Below, piece after piece: positions 47,560-61,300 of a DNA stretch of 64,000 nucleotides. Each line of letters starts with the position of its first letter. Position 1 is the stretch's first letter. The stretch comes from Gossypium raimondii. Lineage: Eukaryota > Streptophyta > Magnoliopsida > Malvales > Malvaceae. The notes beneath the pieces are model-generated. The model was not told where the DNA came from, ran no database searches, and saw only the letters and a list, made by a program, of their open reading frames with translations. Made by a program: the position numbers and the translations under genes. The stretch is from positions 1-64,000 of the forward strand of contig NC_068567.1 in the NCBI RefSeq assembly GCF_025698545.1. Direction: 5' to 3'.

Positions 47560-47801
47560 TTGTTTTTTTATGATAGTTGTTCTTGACTGAGAGTTATTTT
47601 GACTTGTTTCAAACGGGAATTATCCTCTATGTAAAGGTTGTTTTGAACAAAAGTTATTTTATATCGATGTTTTTCTTGGTAGAACTTGTTTTAAATAATG
47701 ATTATTTTGGAAAAACACAATTATTCTAAATACAAGCCGTTCCAAATTATGATTGTTCTAAACACAATTATTTTAGAAATGTCACTATTATAAATAAAAG
47801 T
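47560..47801. repeat. Minisatellite, 16-bp unit, left half
   Basis: Consecutive 15-19-bp units such as TTTGAACAAAAGTTAT, TTTAAATAATGATTAT, TTCCAAATTATGATTG and TTCTAAACACAATTAT. The array resumes at 51360 after the solo LTR. Confidence 0.7.
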
Positions 47802-50800
47802 TGTAACACCCCTAACCCGAATCTGTCGCCGGAACAGGATTACGGAGCATTACTGGAGTTTACAAATTAATTATCAGACATTTCATTTCATCTAGCATTT
47901 ATATTAGAAACCAATCAAATTCATACATATTGTCCTTTAAACAAGCCCTCGTGACCCAAATTACGCATTAGAAACAAATACGGACTAAGTCAAAAACTCA
48001 GAAAAATTTTCAGAAATATTTAAAAATTTTCAACACTGCAAGAGTCGCACGGCCGTGTGACCCACACGGTTTGGAGACACACCCGTGTCTCAGGTCGTGT
48101 GGGCATTCAAAATAGGGACACACGACTATGTCTCATCCTATGTCCGTGCCCGTGTGAGTTTACTGATTTGGGTCACACGGCCAAGTCACAAGCCCGTGTG
48201 CTAGGCCGTGTAAGCATTCTGTTTTGTGCAAATTTAAGATATAGGGGACACACGACCATGTGTCAAACACGATTGAGACATACGCCGTGTCTTTGCCTGT
48301 GTGGACGAATATAGGTCATCATTGAACAAAATACCTATGCATGCCACTATAACCAAAATCAAAACATTAAAAAGTACCGTTAGAATCAATGGATAGTGTG
48401 ATATAACTCCGACAAGCTTCCAACCCAATTGAGCTTTTGATAATCTGAAAAGTAAAGGAAAACAAATACATAACAATGAATGTTTAGTAAGCTACAAACT
48501 TTAATCATAATACTTCTTTTCAAATATGAAACTTATACATATCAATAATAATCCAATATTGATACCACCATACTCATGAATTTATATTTAACAACTCACA
48601 AAGTGAATAAATCTACAGTATCGCTTATACATATTATTCCTACCATAGTAAGCACGAAACTTAAAACTTACCACTCTTTCATAAGCACAAGTATATTTTC
48701 ATTTGAGCACTTACCATTTCAATACATCTTGTAACTAAAAATATTACCATTCAACCAGAAATTTGGCACTTGCCTAAGTGTCAAACAACAACACTTGTTA
48801 GTGTACTTAGACATATTTCATATAATTTCAACATCAATAACCTTATTATCTCAACATGTCACACTTGGATTTATTACTCATCTCAACTTACATAATTTCC
48901 ATGTATCAGCATATCAAGATATTGATATATATATATATATTAAGACTCATTTCATGATACATATAATTTTTTACTGTTTCTTCATACATATATTATCCAA
49001 GACAACTCTCGATAACTTACCATTTGAAGAATGACTTACGAATATGAGTACATTATTTTCAAAAGCCCAAAGGTTGAACAAAAGCTCATTGGAGCTAAAC
49101 AGAACCCATAAGGGTTGAATGGAAGCTCGTAAGAGCTAATTGAAAACCTATTAGGGTTAAACGGAAACTCATATGAGTTAACAAAAGCTCGTGAAAGCTA
49201 AACGGAAAGTAAACACGAAAGTTTACAACAAATGCTGAACCTCGATTTACTTGGGTAATTTGTCGTCAATTCTTCCTTTGCATTTACCGTTAATTCATCC
49301 TTTGCCACAGAACAATTGTACTCAATCCAGGATTCCACTCGTTTTGAACATTTAATTCAATTTCATAATTTAACAATAATTTTATTTTCAACAGTAGATA
49401 TAAATAAATACATAATAACATTCATCAAGTTAATAAATAAACATTAAAGTTTAACCATACAAACTTACCTAAATTGAATTGTAATGATTGCAGGAGTTCA
49501 AGTACTATTCTACTATTTTTCTTTTTCACGGTTATCTATAGAATCTTGATAAAATTACTCATTCATTAACATATATTTCAGTTCCAATTTATTTCACAAT
49601 TTATACCCTTCAAATTTTTAAAATTACACAATTACCCAGCTTTTACAACTTTTACAATTTAGTCATAGAGCCTAAAACATGCAAATTAACCATTTTAATG
49701 TAAACCCATGCTAGCTGAATATTCATATATGTTTTCCTCCTCCTCTCCATTCAACATCCTTAATGTATATATATATTTTAGAATCTTTAGCTTTTAGTAT
49801 ATAACATGCTTATATGTTCATATCAAACTATCAAATTGAGTCAGTCACTAAATTATTTATATCGTGAGCTACGTAATTCTAAATTAAGATCCGCTTTATG
49901 TTTTTGAAACTAGACTCAAATATCTTTCTACCATAAAAATTTCATAATTTATAATTTAACCATTAAGTACAGTAAAATCTTTAAATTTATCTTTGTTTTG
50001 TTGTTTTGACTTGACCTTTCTTTACTAAAAATAATTATCTCTTAGTATAGGGTTTGGATGATATTTTGTTTGTTTCTCTTAAAACATACTCATTAAGAAT
50101 TTTAACATATAAATTTAAACCCTTAATTATTTTTTTTTGCAATTTTGATGATTTTCCAAAGTTAAAACAGGGGAACCCGGAATCAATTTGACATTGTCTC
50201 ACAAAAATTCATATATCTCATAATATGAAATTCTTTTGCTTACAACGTTTATTCTATGTAAAACTAGACTCAACAGGATTTAATTTAATACTTTAATTAA
50301 CCTCTAATTCAATTTCTATAATTTTTGGTGAATTTTCAAAGTCAGACTACTGCTGCTGTTGAAAACTGTTTTAGTGCAAAATGTTGATAACCAAGTTTAT
50401 AACACTTCCCTTTCCTTTCTCTACAATATTTTCCATCACTTCCTCTTATTTCTCTTCACTAACATATCAAGAACATAGAACCTTATATAAGAAAACTCTA
50501 CTTAAACATCATTTTCATGCTTTTTCATTAATATCAAACTTAAAATATATTGAAATCTTGATGTTCTTACCTTATCATTTTGATTTCAATCTTTAACTTG
50601 ATTTTCTCTCCTCTAGAATTTATTTCTTGAATCTAACTGATATTCTAGCTCCCCATAGTCTTCTTATTATTTTTCTCTCTTGGTAGCTATGGAACTTAAT
50701 TCTTTTGATTTCTAAGTAAAAATAGTAAATTTTTGGTAAAAGACCAAATTGTAAATAAAAGAAATTTTTTTTCTTTATTTGTTCTTCTCACATTAGTAGC

Positions 50801-51359
50801 ATGAAAATATGAAGAGAACTTTTCATATTTCATTCGTTATATACTAAATAAAATAATAATAAAATATAATTAAAATCAAATCAAAATATTAATAAACTAA
50901 TATTTATTTAATTAATCTAAAATATCACCAACATCATCATTACTCTTCAAATTTGTCTTCTTTGCTAAATGACTATTTTGCCCCCTATAATTCTTCAAAA
51001 TTCCTCCATTGACTCATCACTTATTTTGGTAAAATTTGGTTTAACCCCTCATACTTTTTCCACATATTCAATTTGGTCCTTATCACTCATACTTTTTGTA
51101 GATCATTCCACCTTTAAAATATTTGCACTATTGGTCCTTTAACTTTTTATATTTACACTTTAACCTTTAAATTTTAAGTATTTACTCTTAGACCACAAAA
51201 CTTTTCTCATTTTTGTGATTTAGTCCTTCTTGAATTAATATATCATAATACACTTCCCAGTGTTAACATAACTCAAAATTTTGTCACTTTATTTCCTTAT
51301 TTTACTATATCAAGGATAATATATTACTTTCTCACTGTAATAATTTTCGAGGTGTTACG
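47802..51359. mobile_element. Solo LTR fossil of a long-LTR retrotransposon (probably Ty3/gypsy)
   Basis: Begins TGTAACACC and ends GGTGTTACG, mutually inverted ends typical of an LTR. The 5-bp word AAAGT flanks it at 47797-47801 and 51360-51364 as a target duplication. It is about 3.56 kb long with no gag or pol similarity, so I read it as a solo LTR left by recombination. The GGCCGTGTGACCCACACGG-type repeats near 48050-48200 and the TGTAACACC ends recall long LTRs of Malvaceae gypsy elements (from memory). It is a fossil with no coding capacity. Perfect flanking duplications but imperfect termini suggest a middle age. Confidence 0.8.
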
Positions 51360-51530
51360 AAAGTTGTTCCTAACTTTAGCTATCCTCAATAAGAGTTGTT
51401 CTTGAATAATAACTACACTAAAAGCTGTTCTAACTAAAATCTTATTTTGAACATCGCTATTCTCAAACAATAGTTATTCGAAAACTATTTTAAACAAAAG
51501 CCATAAGTGAAACAACGATACTAATTGTTC
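51360..51530. repeat. Minisatellite, 16-bp unit, right half
   Basis: Continues the 47560-47801 array with TCCTAACTTTAGCTAT, CCTCAATAAGAGTTGT, TCTCAAACAATAGTTAT and others. Without the LTR and one copy of the target duplication, the two halves join in register. Confidence 0.7.
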
Positions 51531-52213
51531 CATACTTGATAGCACAATTTCCTAAAATATAAAATTAGTTAATTAAAAAAAACCACTTATTTAAAATTTA
51601 CATCATTCTCTCGTAGTTGTCTCCATTTCTCTATCTCTCTTATTTTCCCATTTAATTCTAAAGTTCATCACAAAGTTGTGACAAAACCTATTTGATTTTA
51701 TTAAATTTAAAATTTAATTATTTAATAGAATAATTTGATCAAATAGTAAATTTAACTGTTTGTTTTGAATAAATAAAATCACCTAATTATAACAAAGCTC
51801 TCATTGAAAAAATCAGAATAATTTTTTCTTAGAAATGCTTACTTGTTGATAAATAAATCATTTGATTATAAAAAAATATATATGATCATCTTAATTCAGT
51901 AAAAGTATTTTAATTAACTTTTAAGCATTTTGTTTATTGTAATCAATTAATTCCTCCTTTATCAATAATAATTATTAAAAATAATATATTCGGATCCTAC
52001 ATGAAGAAAACTCATAAGAAAAAGGACCCGTCTAGTCGACCCACCCAACCTATGATAGGCAGCTTGGAAATTTGCTTGCCTGTTAATCTCTGTCGAAGAA
52101 GATGGTATCCGTTTAGATCCAGCAAAAATACAGTTTTCTTAAGCCTTCTTTGATCCTATATTCCTAGCCAGTACAATTTGCAGTTTTCAGAAATACTAGT
52201 AATTTAGAAAAAA
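51531..52213. other. Upstream region of the 52.2-kb gene
   Basis: AT-rich to about 52000, then more balanced sequence that probably includes the promoter and 5'-UTR. I cannot point to a specific TATA box or intron. Confidence 0.35.
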
Positions 52214-55200
52214 ATGGCTTCAACGGGGGGTCTGGTGCCCATAACAAGGGCGTTTCTCGCTTCTTATTACGAAAAGTACCCATTCGATCCACTCCCAGAC
52301 GACGTGTCTCGTCTTTCCTCTCAGATTCGGTCTTTCATCCAGGATTTGATCCAAGGCTTTCCTCCAACTCAAGGTTTTTAATGTTTAGTTTATGTTAGAG
52401 TTATTAGCTATTGCTATTATCATCCCTGTATTTTTGCCTTAGTCTTAGGATTAGAAATTTAGAAGAAAAATAATGAAAGCAAGTAAAAGTCGTAGGACTT
52501 GTTTCTATTTGGGGTTACAAACAGAATCAATGACCCGCAATTTATTCGGGGATTTATTTAACTAATAATTAAATATTTGTCTCTGAAACGAAGAATGCTT
52601 GTTAAAAATATTTGCTTCCTCTTCTACCTGCTTGCCTTTGTGTTATTTCCTAGCGTGCTTGCTTCTTTCTGAAATATGTTCGAAAGCAAAGGCAAAAGCA
52701 AAACCATAACCTAATTGCTTATCTATACCATAAATGAAATCACAGGGTCTGGTTTTCTTCCTATGGGAAAATTATGATAAGATGACATCGATTCAATTCC
52801 AATGGAGCAATTATGTTTTTGCCATTTTCTCTCTCCTTTGATGCTCTAGGTGAAAGCTTATTAATACAAGAAGCAGATAGTGAGCCTCCGCATAAAATGG
52901 ATGAGAACATGTGGAAAAATAGAGAACATATTGAAGAAATTCTGTTTTTACTTGAAAGACCTCACTGGCCATCTGTGGTAAGAAACATAAAGTTTTCCTA
53001 TCTACTTCCCCCTTTGGTTTTGGATATGCATATACTTTTTATTTTATATATATTTTTTCGTTTCTAAGTTCCTCGAAATTTATAATCACACTCCTGCTTC
53101 ATCAGCTTCAGCAGTCATCAACGGCTGAGGTTGCAGAATTTGCTACTACTCTTGGGCAGCTCAAGGATAAATTTCAGGCAACTCTGAGGATATTGGAGTC
53201 TTTCCAATCCAAAAACTCAGAACGTGTATTCAACACAGGTCTACTCTGCTTGTTTGTGAATTTATAGATACTTGCATGAACCTAAAATCCTTAGGTTTGC
53301 ACTCTGTTTGCATGTCTATAATTGTGAATGTAAAAATGTAGGGTTTGTTTATGTGGGTGTAAGCATTGTATCCGAGTCATTATATTTCAAAGGAAATTTT
53401 GTTCCAAAGCTTTTTCTGATAACTGAGTAGCCATGCTAATTTCTAATTCTGTAACTTTCTTGTAATTATGTTAGATACCAAAAGTAAAGTAGTTAAAATG
53501 GTGAAGAGCTATTCAAAATGTTACTCTTTCATATTTATTTACTAAGTTGAGGAATTTTCTAGGTGTTTTTATTTGGACTAAATTATTTGGATAACACTAT
53601 TATTCTCTGCTGGTAAATTGGGAAGACTTGTAGCTATTAACCTGTTGAGAAATGAGTTGCTGCAGAGTGCTGATATTATTGCTCTTCATATATTCAAAGT
53701 GTTCTTAAAGTTGTAGTACCTTATGCATAGATGATCATGACGTTAGCTGGATGCTGCTGCAATTGCTTGATGGACGAGTGGTTTGATATACCAATGGCTA
53801 TAATTGGTTTAAAGAGTTGCTAAGGGGAATGTTTTATTTTAGTGATTGGTTGTAGGTATGATGTGGTCATGAAAGTTCAGATTTTTTCTTTTTCCATAGA
53901 AGATTAGTCCCATGTTAGGGTAAATGATATCTCTAGCAGATGTACTGGCACCATGAATATTTGAACTGTTTGTAATATGAAGAAAATTTTGTTTTGTGTT
54001 GTGTGAGCTCAATTGAATATTTGAGTTGTTTTTAAGATTCTAGATCATGAAGAGGATAGCTAAGAGAGGACAAAGAAGTGGAAAGCTTAATAAGGTCCTA
54101 CAGGATGAGAAAGTTGTTTCCTTTTCTTCTAATCTTTTTTATCATATATTTCCTCTATTCTTTAGTTCTGTTCCTTCTTTTTGCTTTTATTTTGACAATT
54201 GGAAGCAGGGTTAGGGACAATGGGTATTGGTACCATAGTATGAACAGAGTTACAGATTGAAAGTTTAGTATGTGGACGTGGCGGATAGTGGATGTGAAAA
54301 TAAAGTGTCTTATATAATGATTATTTATAATTTCATTAATTTTGAATTAAAATTAAACTGAAATACAGTTAAAGGTCTCTCAAATCATATAAATTCATTC
54401 AAAAAACTATTTTCATTACAAATTAATGAATCTGGTCCAGTGTCTTTATAGGCATAGAAACTGTACTAGAATAAACTTATGAATCTTTCAATTAAAAGTT
54501 TACTTGACCTTGCCCAATTTTATAGTTTATTTCCACAGGAAAAGAAACTTATTTCTCTATCTTCACAAATGCAGTGGTTTTGCTACTTCCTTGAAACATC
54601 ATTCAAGTTTTCATCCCTGACCTAAGCACCAGAAGTCAAGCAATTCCTAGCACTTCTCTCTTGTTTTCTTTTGTCTTCCTTTCCGTGAACAACGACTTCA
54701 GCTGAGTCCTTTCACTCTTGCGTCCAGGTCATGTCTGGGGTGGTAGATGATGGGCTTCTGTAGTATATATGTTTCATAGGTTCATTTAACCTAAAAATAA
54801 GTGCCTAAATATTTTACTCACTGCTACTTCAATTATTTTTCTCATTTTTACATCTGGGCATCACAAGGAGTGATGCTATTTTATTATTCACATCAGTGTT
54901 CTTTTCAGGTTTAATATTGGTCAGGTGAAATAAAAAATTCTGTCAGACTAATATATCTGAACTTGCTGATTCTCAGTGAATTACCTAGAAGTGTTGTGCT
55001 TTTTGGGAGTGGATTGGGGAGATTGCTATTAATTGATTACTCATGTTATTTTTCCCTGATTTGGGGAGTGGAAGTTGTTTCTTTTGGCATTTCTCTTTGT
55101 GTGATGGTGCCTATGAAGGACCTTTCCAAGATCTGTTTTTCTTGGCAGAGACAAGGAGAGCCTTCTAAATGCTTGTTCCTCCATTTTTATTTTTGCAGTA

Positions 55201-55323
55201 GGTTGGAAGGTTGGCTTCCGGAGTGTGCATGATTTAGTTTAGTTCTCAGAAGATTCAAACCAATCTGAAATTTTGTTCCTAAACAGGAAAATAATGATAG
55301 AGTTAATCTTTTTCTCGATTTTG

Positions 55324-55359
<36 letters not shown>

Positions 55360-58300
55360 CTCTTGTTGGAGGAATGCAAAAGAACAGCTTTGGAGGGTGC
55401 CGTCACCAAAGCTCCAAATATGTGGTTTAATGCTTTTTTTTTTGGTGTGTGTGTGTTGTGGGGGGAGGGGGGAAGGGTAATGACCTGCATTATGTAATCA
55501 TGATTTTACTTTGTCAAGGGGTTGATAACCTTGACTTGCTTCTTTATATAATTATGTATTTTGCATCCAATAGCTTTAAAGTTTAAATCTTCACATCTGT
55601 AGGTATTGTCTATGTTTTGCAAGGGGCAAAAATTTTATTAATCAGTGTGTGCTACAAACAAGTATTTGTCTTGTTGACCTACAGATATGACATATATGTT
55701 TGAGTAGATATTATATGATCAACTGATGCAATATCTCTGGGTTGCAGTTATGACCTACATGCCTCAAGATTTTCGAGGAACACTAATCAGACAACAAAAG
55801 GAGAGATCAGAAAGGAATAAGCAAGCAGAGGTAGATGCTCTAATTAGTTCTGGTGGAAGCATACGTGATCGATATTCTTTGCTATGGAAGCAACAAATGG
55901 ATCGGTGAGCCTCCTTTGTTTTCCGTTTGCTAGTTTTAATGTGTAATGAATGAAGAGTCTGATTTATTTATGAAATACCATATCAGAAGGAGACAGCTAG
56001 TGCAACTTGGTTCTGCAACAGGTGTCTATAAAACCCTTGTAAAGTACTTGGTTGGAGTTCCGCAGGTTTGTCTACACTGTCTTGTTATATTTAGCTGTTG
56101 CGATCTGATAAGTTGAAGAGTAATTCTTTGTTTGGTTCATAAATGGCTATTCTGCAGAAGCAGCAAGATAATAGTAACACCGTTATTTGTATAATTTTTC
56201 CCGACCTTTTCTTTTACATTATGTTACTTGAATTTTAAAGGCTTCATTGGTGATTTCGATGTCCAACTCTGCTCCCCCTCTCCCCCCAAAAAAAAAAAAA
56301 AAAAAGCTACTAGATCTGGCTGTGGGTATGTATGCCCAGGAATCAGATGCAAACTCTTAGATTTCACTGCTGCTGTTAATTCTGATTAGCACATTGGATT
56401 CCTCATATGGTCATTTTTTCAACAATATAGTTAAAGTAGGCATTATTTTAATTGACAGCTTCAATTATTTTTATATTCCTTGATCTTATTCCTTTCAAAC
56501 AGACATGATAATAATAGTATTACTACTTTACTACTCTATTCCCGTTCTTTGAACCAAATGGAAAAATGGCTTTCTCCTTTAGTGTATTTCCTTGTAAAAT
56601 ATTTCTCATTTTTATCTTATTCCATTCTTTGAACAAGACATGCTGTTAGTTGTCCTATTTTAGTCTCTGAGCTTTCAACCATGCAGTTTATCCTGTTTCC
56701 TGCTGATGATATTATATTGCTTTAATTGTTTGACGAATCATGAACTGTTTCCTTCTGTCCTTTATTTCAAATGTATTAAAAGCTCTTCGATGCAAACCTT
56801 CATCTGAATATCTTCTAGCTCACTCATCTGTTCTTAGTCATGTTGTTAGTGCTTAATGTGCAGGATTGCTTAAGTAGGTAAACATACTAATTACACTGTT
56901 CTCCTGTTTGTTGCTTTGCTTGGTTTATTAATATTTTGTCCTTAAGTATAGATAGTGAGTTGCACACTCTATGCGAACTTGCACAGTTGCATATGAAAAT
57001 TTTGATTGATGAGGAAAATTTTTTTTTTAAGCATAATACTTCTGTCTAGTGTTCTAACATCTTCTTCCGCCCTCTAAACCTCTGTGAAGGTTTTGTTGGA
57101 TTTTATTCGGCAAATAAATGATGATGATGGGTAAGTGCTTTTCATTTTAATCAGTCCTTCCATATTGATACATTAATAGTTACGTGTCTGCCTATTAGAA
57201 TAATTAGAAGTTTTAGAGGTGACTGTTTAGCAGTTGCTGGATAGCTTTATTGAAATATAGCATATTCTTCTAAATAGGCCCATGGAAGAGCAGCGGCAAC
57301 GCTATGGACCCCCTTTGTATAGCCTTACAAGGATGGTGCTTTTTATCCATCTCTTTCTTTCATTAGCATGGCAGAGATTTGAAGCTTTTAAACTGTGAGA
57401 TATCCTTCTGCCTATGTATATTTAATTACTATTGTTGTTGTCGTTGTTGTTGTCGTACAGCAAGAACTATGTTTATAGCATCTAGCTGGTAGTAGTATAA
57501 TTTTTTCTGGCTGATTTTCTACCATATCATTTTTCAGAAATAGGCTTCAGATTTCAGTCTTGGAAGAAGCGGTTGATGTTTACACCACCGAGCTTCAGAG
57601 GTTCATAAACTTTATAAGGTATGTTTCTTTCTTGATTTATATGGGTTGTACATGACATTGTTCTTGTTGATGATGCTGTTTTTATATCAACAATAATGAC
57701 AATGTTAATATTTTTTCGCCTTACAATCTTGTTACTTGCACAACTTTGCTTGGGTATGTCTGAAAAAAATTCTTGGACTGCATTCGGTATGTATATCTAC
57801 CTTATCAAAACAAAAATTTATCAGATTTGGTCCTAAACACCTACTTTGTGTCAATAGTAATTACACGAACTGACCACAAAAATGAAATGATTGCTTAAGC
57901 AATTTTAGGTATCCCATTGATGGTTTAACTATGAAAGCGGTCTCCATCACTACAAAAGTATAAGCTGTTTGCATTATTATTCAACTGTATTGAACTACCT
58001 GCTTATTTATTTACATATGCATCTGTCAGTGAGGTCTTTGCAAATTCGCCATTCTTTATTTCAGCAGAGGATGCCAGTATGTTAGAAATGGGGTAAGCAT
58101 CCACGTTTCTGCCTCAACTTGGTGGTGGTTTTTCCAGTTTAAATAGTTTTTTCTTTTGGTTTTCTATTTTTCAGGAAAAATGACGAATATAAGGAGATAA
58201 CTGTTCCTGCTGGGAAAAGTTATGAGGTTTGTTCTTAAAGCAGTTCCATCTCTACATCTGATTACCTGACCTAATCTATCTATGCTTGGTTGCTAGTACC

Positions 58301-61300
58301 GTAAGTCTGTTTGTGTGTCATTTGTGTTGATATCACATCCTGCAAAAGGAGACTAAGTTAGATTGTCAACTAAACTCACTTTCCTTTTTAAGCTACTCAA
58401 ATCTGTATGCATAAGGGTGCTTGTCTATTAGCAGGTCTGACTTCTTCAACACTTTGAAATATCCTTTTCCATACTCGACGCTGTTAGTAATCACATCATG
58501 CACTTTTTCTTGAACAACTCAAGTTTTAAAAATGCTATGTTGGCTCCCATCTTATACTTGTTCTACAACTGCTTTTTGTTTCTTTGAATTCTTTAAATCG
58601 CTAATGAGTCTCCTTCAATTGGATAAACATCAATGTCCGCATTGTTTTCATAATCATCTTAAGCTAGTCTAATTCCTTTTTAATCCTTTCTACATTTACA
58701 AGATTACCCCTCTTTGTGGACTGTAGGAGGTATGTGCTCTATCACCAACGCTAAAAAATGACATCAACGACCTTTTTCTAGCTTTACATGTACCAATCTA
58801 GAACTGTTTTGTACTCCATAAGTTGCTCCGTTCTTCCTTTCGTCACTCTACCAATTTGCCTTGTTAGATGTTGCCCTCCCCTATAACATCTGAGTGGTTT
58901 GATCATTATGAAGGCCTTGAAGTCTCTTATCCTGCAAAATAATTTCTTACCTACGTATATCTTTACACCATAGCATGCCAATTGCCTTTCAGCCATTAAA
59001 ACATGCTTCCTTGCATCTTCTAGTTTAATCTTTATAGATTAAATCAAACCAACTAGTGTTTATTGTATTTTGACCATGGTTTGTAACTTTTACAAATCAA
59101 ATTGCATGTGCAATAACTATAGACTTCATAACTGTTAAGTGTTAACGTTTCTATGACCACTATTGCTTGGTGTTGGGGGTCATTGGGCCTGCCTTGAGAT
59201 ACTGGTGATAGTAGAAAATAATGATAACAGCATATTCCCTGAGGTTGTGACATACTCGTTACAAATTCTCAGTTTAATGTCGTTTAGGATGAAAACAACA
59301 ATAAATTAGCAGAATTAGGATTGAAAAACGAGTAGAAGTTGGAATTCTAGAAAACTTAGGGTATAAAAAACCTCAAGTTTCTTTATATAATTAGCATAAC
59401 ACTTTTGCTTGCTTTCATGGCAGCCATCATCTCTTGATGAGCTTGCCATATATATCAGCAAAAGCTTCTCTGTCATCACCAACCCTAGTTCCAAGAGACA
59501 AAGGAACTAAAGCACATGTTGAGGTTTGAGTCCATAAGTAGCTTCAAAAGGTATCTTCTTAATTGTTCTATTCAAAGGGTTGTATGTAAACTCATCTTGA
59601 GGGATAACCAAATCCTAACTCTTCATATGATTCCAAACAGGACACCTAAGCATATTTCCTAAACTTTGGTTAACAGCCTCTATTTGCCCATCTATTTGTG
59701 GATGAAAAGTGCTAGAAAATTTCAATTGGTTGAGGTTTGAGTCCATAAGTAGCTTCAAAAGGTGTCTTCTTAATTGTTCTATTTACAGAGTTGAATGTAA
59801 ACTCATCTTGAGGACTAACCAAATCCTAACTCTTCACATGATTCCAAACCAGGCACCTGAGCATATTTCCTGAACTTAACAACCTCTATTTTCCCATCTA
59901 TTTCTGGATGAAAAGTGCCATAAAATTTCAATCGTTTGAGGTCTAAGTCCATAAATAGCTTCAAAAGGTGTATTTTAATTGTTCTATTCATAGAGTTGTA
60001 TGTAAACTCATCTTGAGGAATAACCAAATCCTAACTCTTCACATGATTCCAAGCAAGACACCTAAGCATAATTCCTAAACTTTGGTTAACAGCCTCTATT
60101 TGCCCATCTATTTGTGGATGAAAAGTGCTAGGAAATTTCAATCGGGTTCCCATTTTCTCCCACAAAGTCCTCCAAAAATGTCTTACAAATTTAATCCCTA
60201 TCAGAAATCATAGATGTAGGAACGCCAAGTAGTCTTACCATGTCCTTGAAAAACAACTCAGCAATATGAGTAGCATCAGAAGGTTTAGAACAAGGAATGA
60301 AATTTGCCATCTTTGAATAGAGATCCACCACAACAAAGATTGAATCAAAACCCTTTGTTGTCTTTGGTTTTCCACAAAATCTAGGCTCAAATGAGTCCAT
60401 GATACTTTTGGCATAGGTAGCGGCATGTACAACCCTGTATTTTGTGAAGTACCCTTGCTAAATTGACAAAGAAGACATCTTTTTTTCACCAACCTGTCCA
60501 CATCCTTATACATTCTTGGCACAACATATTGATCCATCAATAATTTCCTGGTCTTACCTCTTCTAAGGTGCCTTCCAAGCAACTTCTATGAAGTTCCCTC
60601 ATAAGTTGTTCATGTAAGGAACCTTCCAGAATGCACAAATGATTGCTCTAAACACATTCCCATCATGTAATCAATAGGACAATTGTTCATGCTTAGTTGA
60701 CCTTCCAACTCAAGTATTATAAGTCCAAATACGGGTCAGTTTTGTATTGACTCCCAAATTCTTCGGAACCCATCACTTTAGTACTCACTGCCATTAGTAG
60801 TGAAGATTGTCTAGTAAGCGCATTTGCCACAACATTAGTCTCACCGGTCCTGTATATCACTCAGGACACATTAAGATAGGAACTCCACTTAGTATGACAA
60901 TCCTTGAGCCTTTCTTTTGAACTCAAAAATTGCAACGCTTGATAATTTGATTAAACCACAAATTCTCGATAAGACAAGTAATGCTCCCAATGTTGAACAA
61001 CCCTTACCTAAGCATAGAACTCTAGATTACAAGTCAAATATGTTAAGCATTTGATAGCTTCTCCCTAAAAAATTCAATGGCTGCATGGCTAAGAATAACC
61101 CCAATTCCTACCTGAGATGTATTATATTTGATGACAAATAACTTCTCAATAGAAGTGCAAGAACATGTGCTTTTGTCATCAAAACTTTAACCACTTCAAA
61201 GGCCTTTTGGGTTTCACCAAAATTGAACCTGTCCTCTTCAAACATTCAGTAATAGGACTCGAAACAATGTTGAAATTCTTGATAAACCTCCTTTAAAATG

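Noticed and set aside
60000-60600. Functional integrase gene of the intronic gypsy element
   Set aside because: The motifs are clear, but the element is broken many times and is a fossil.
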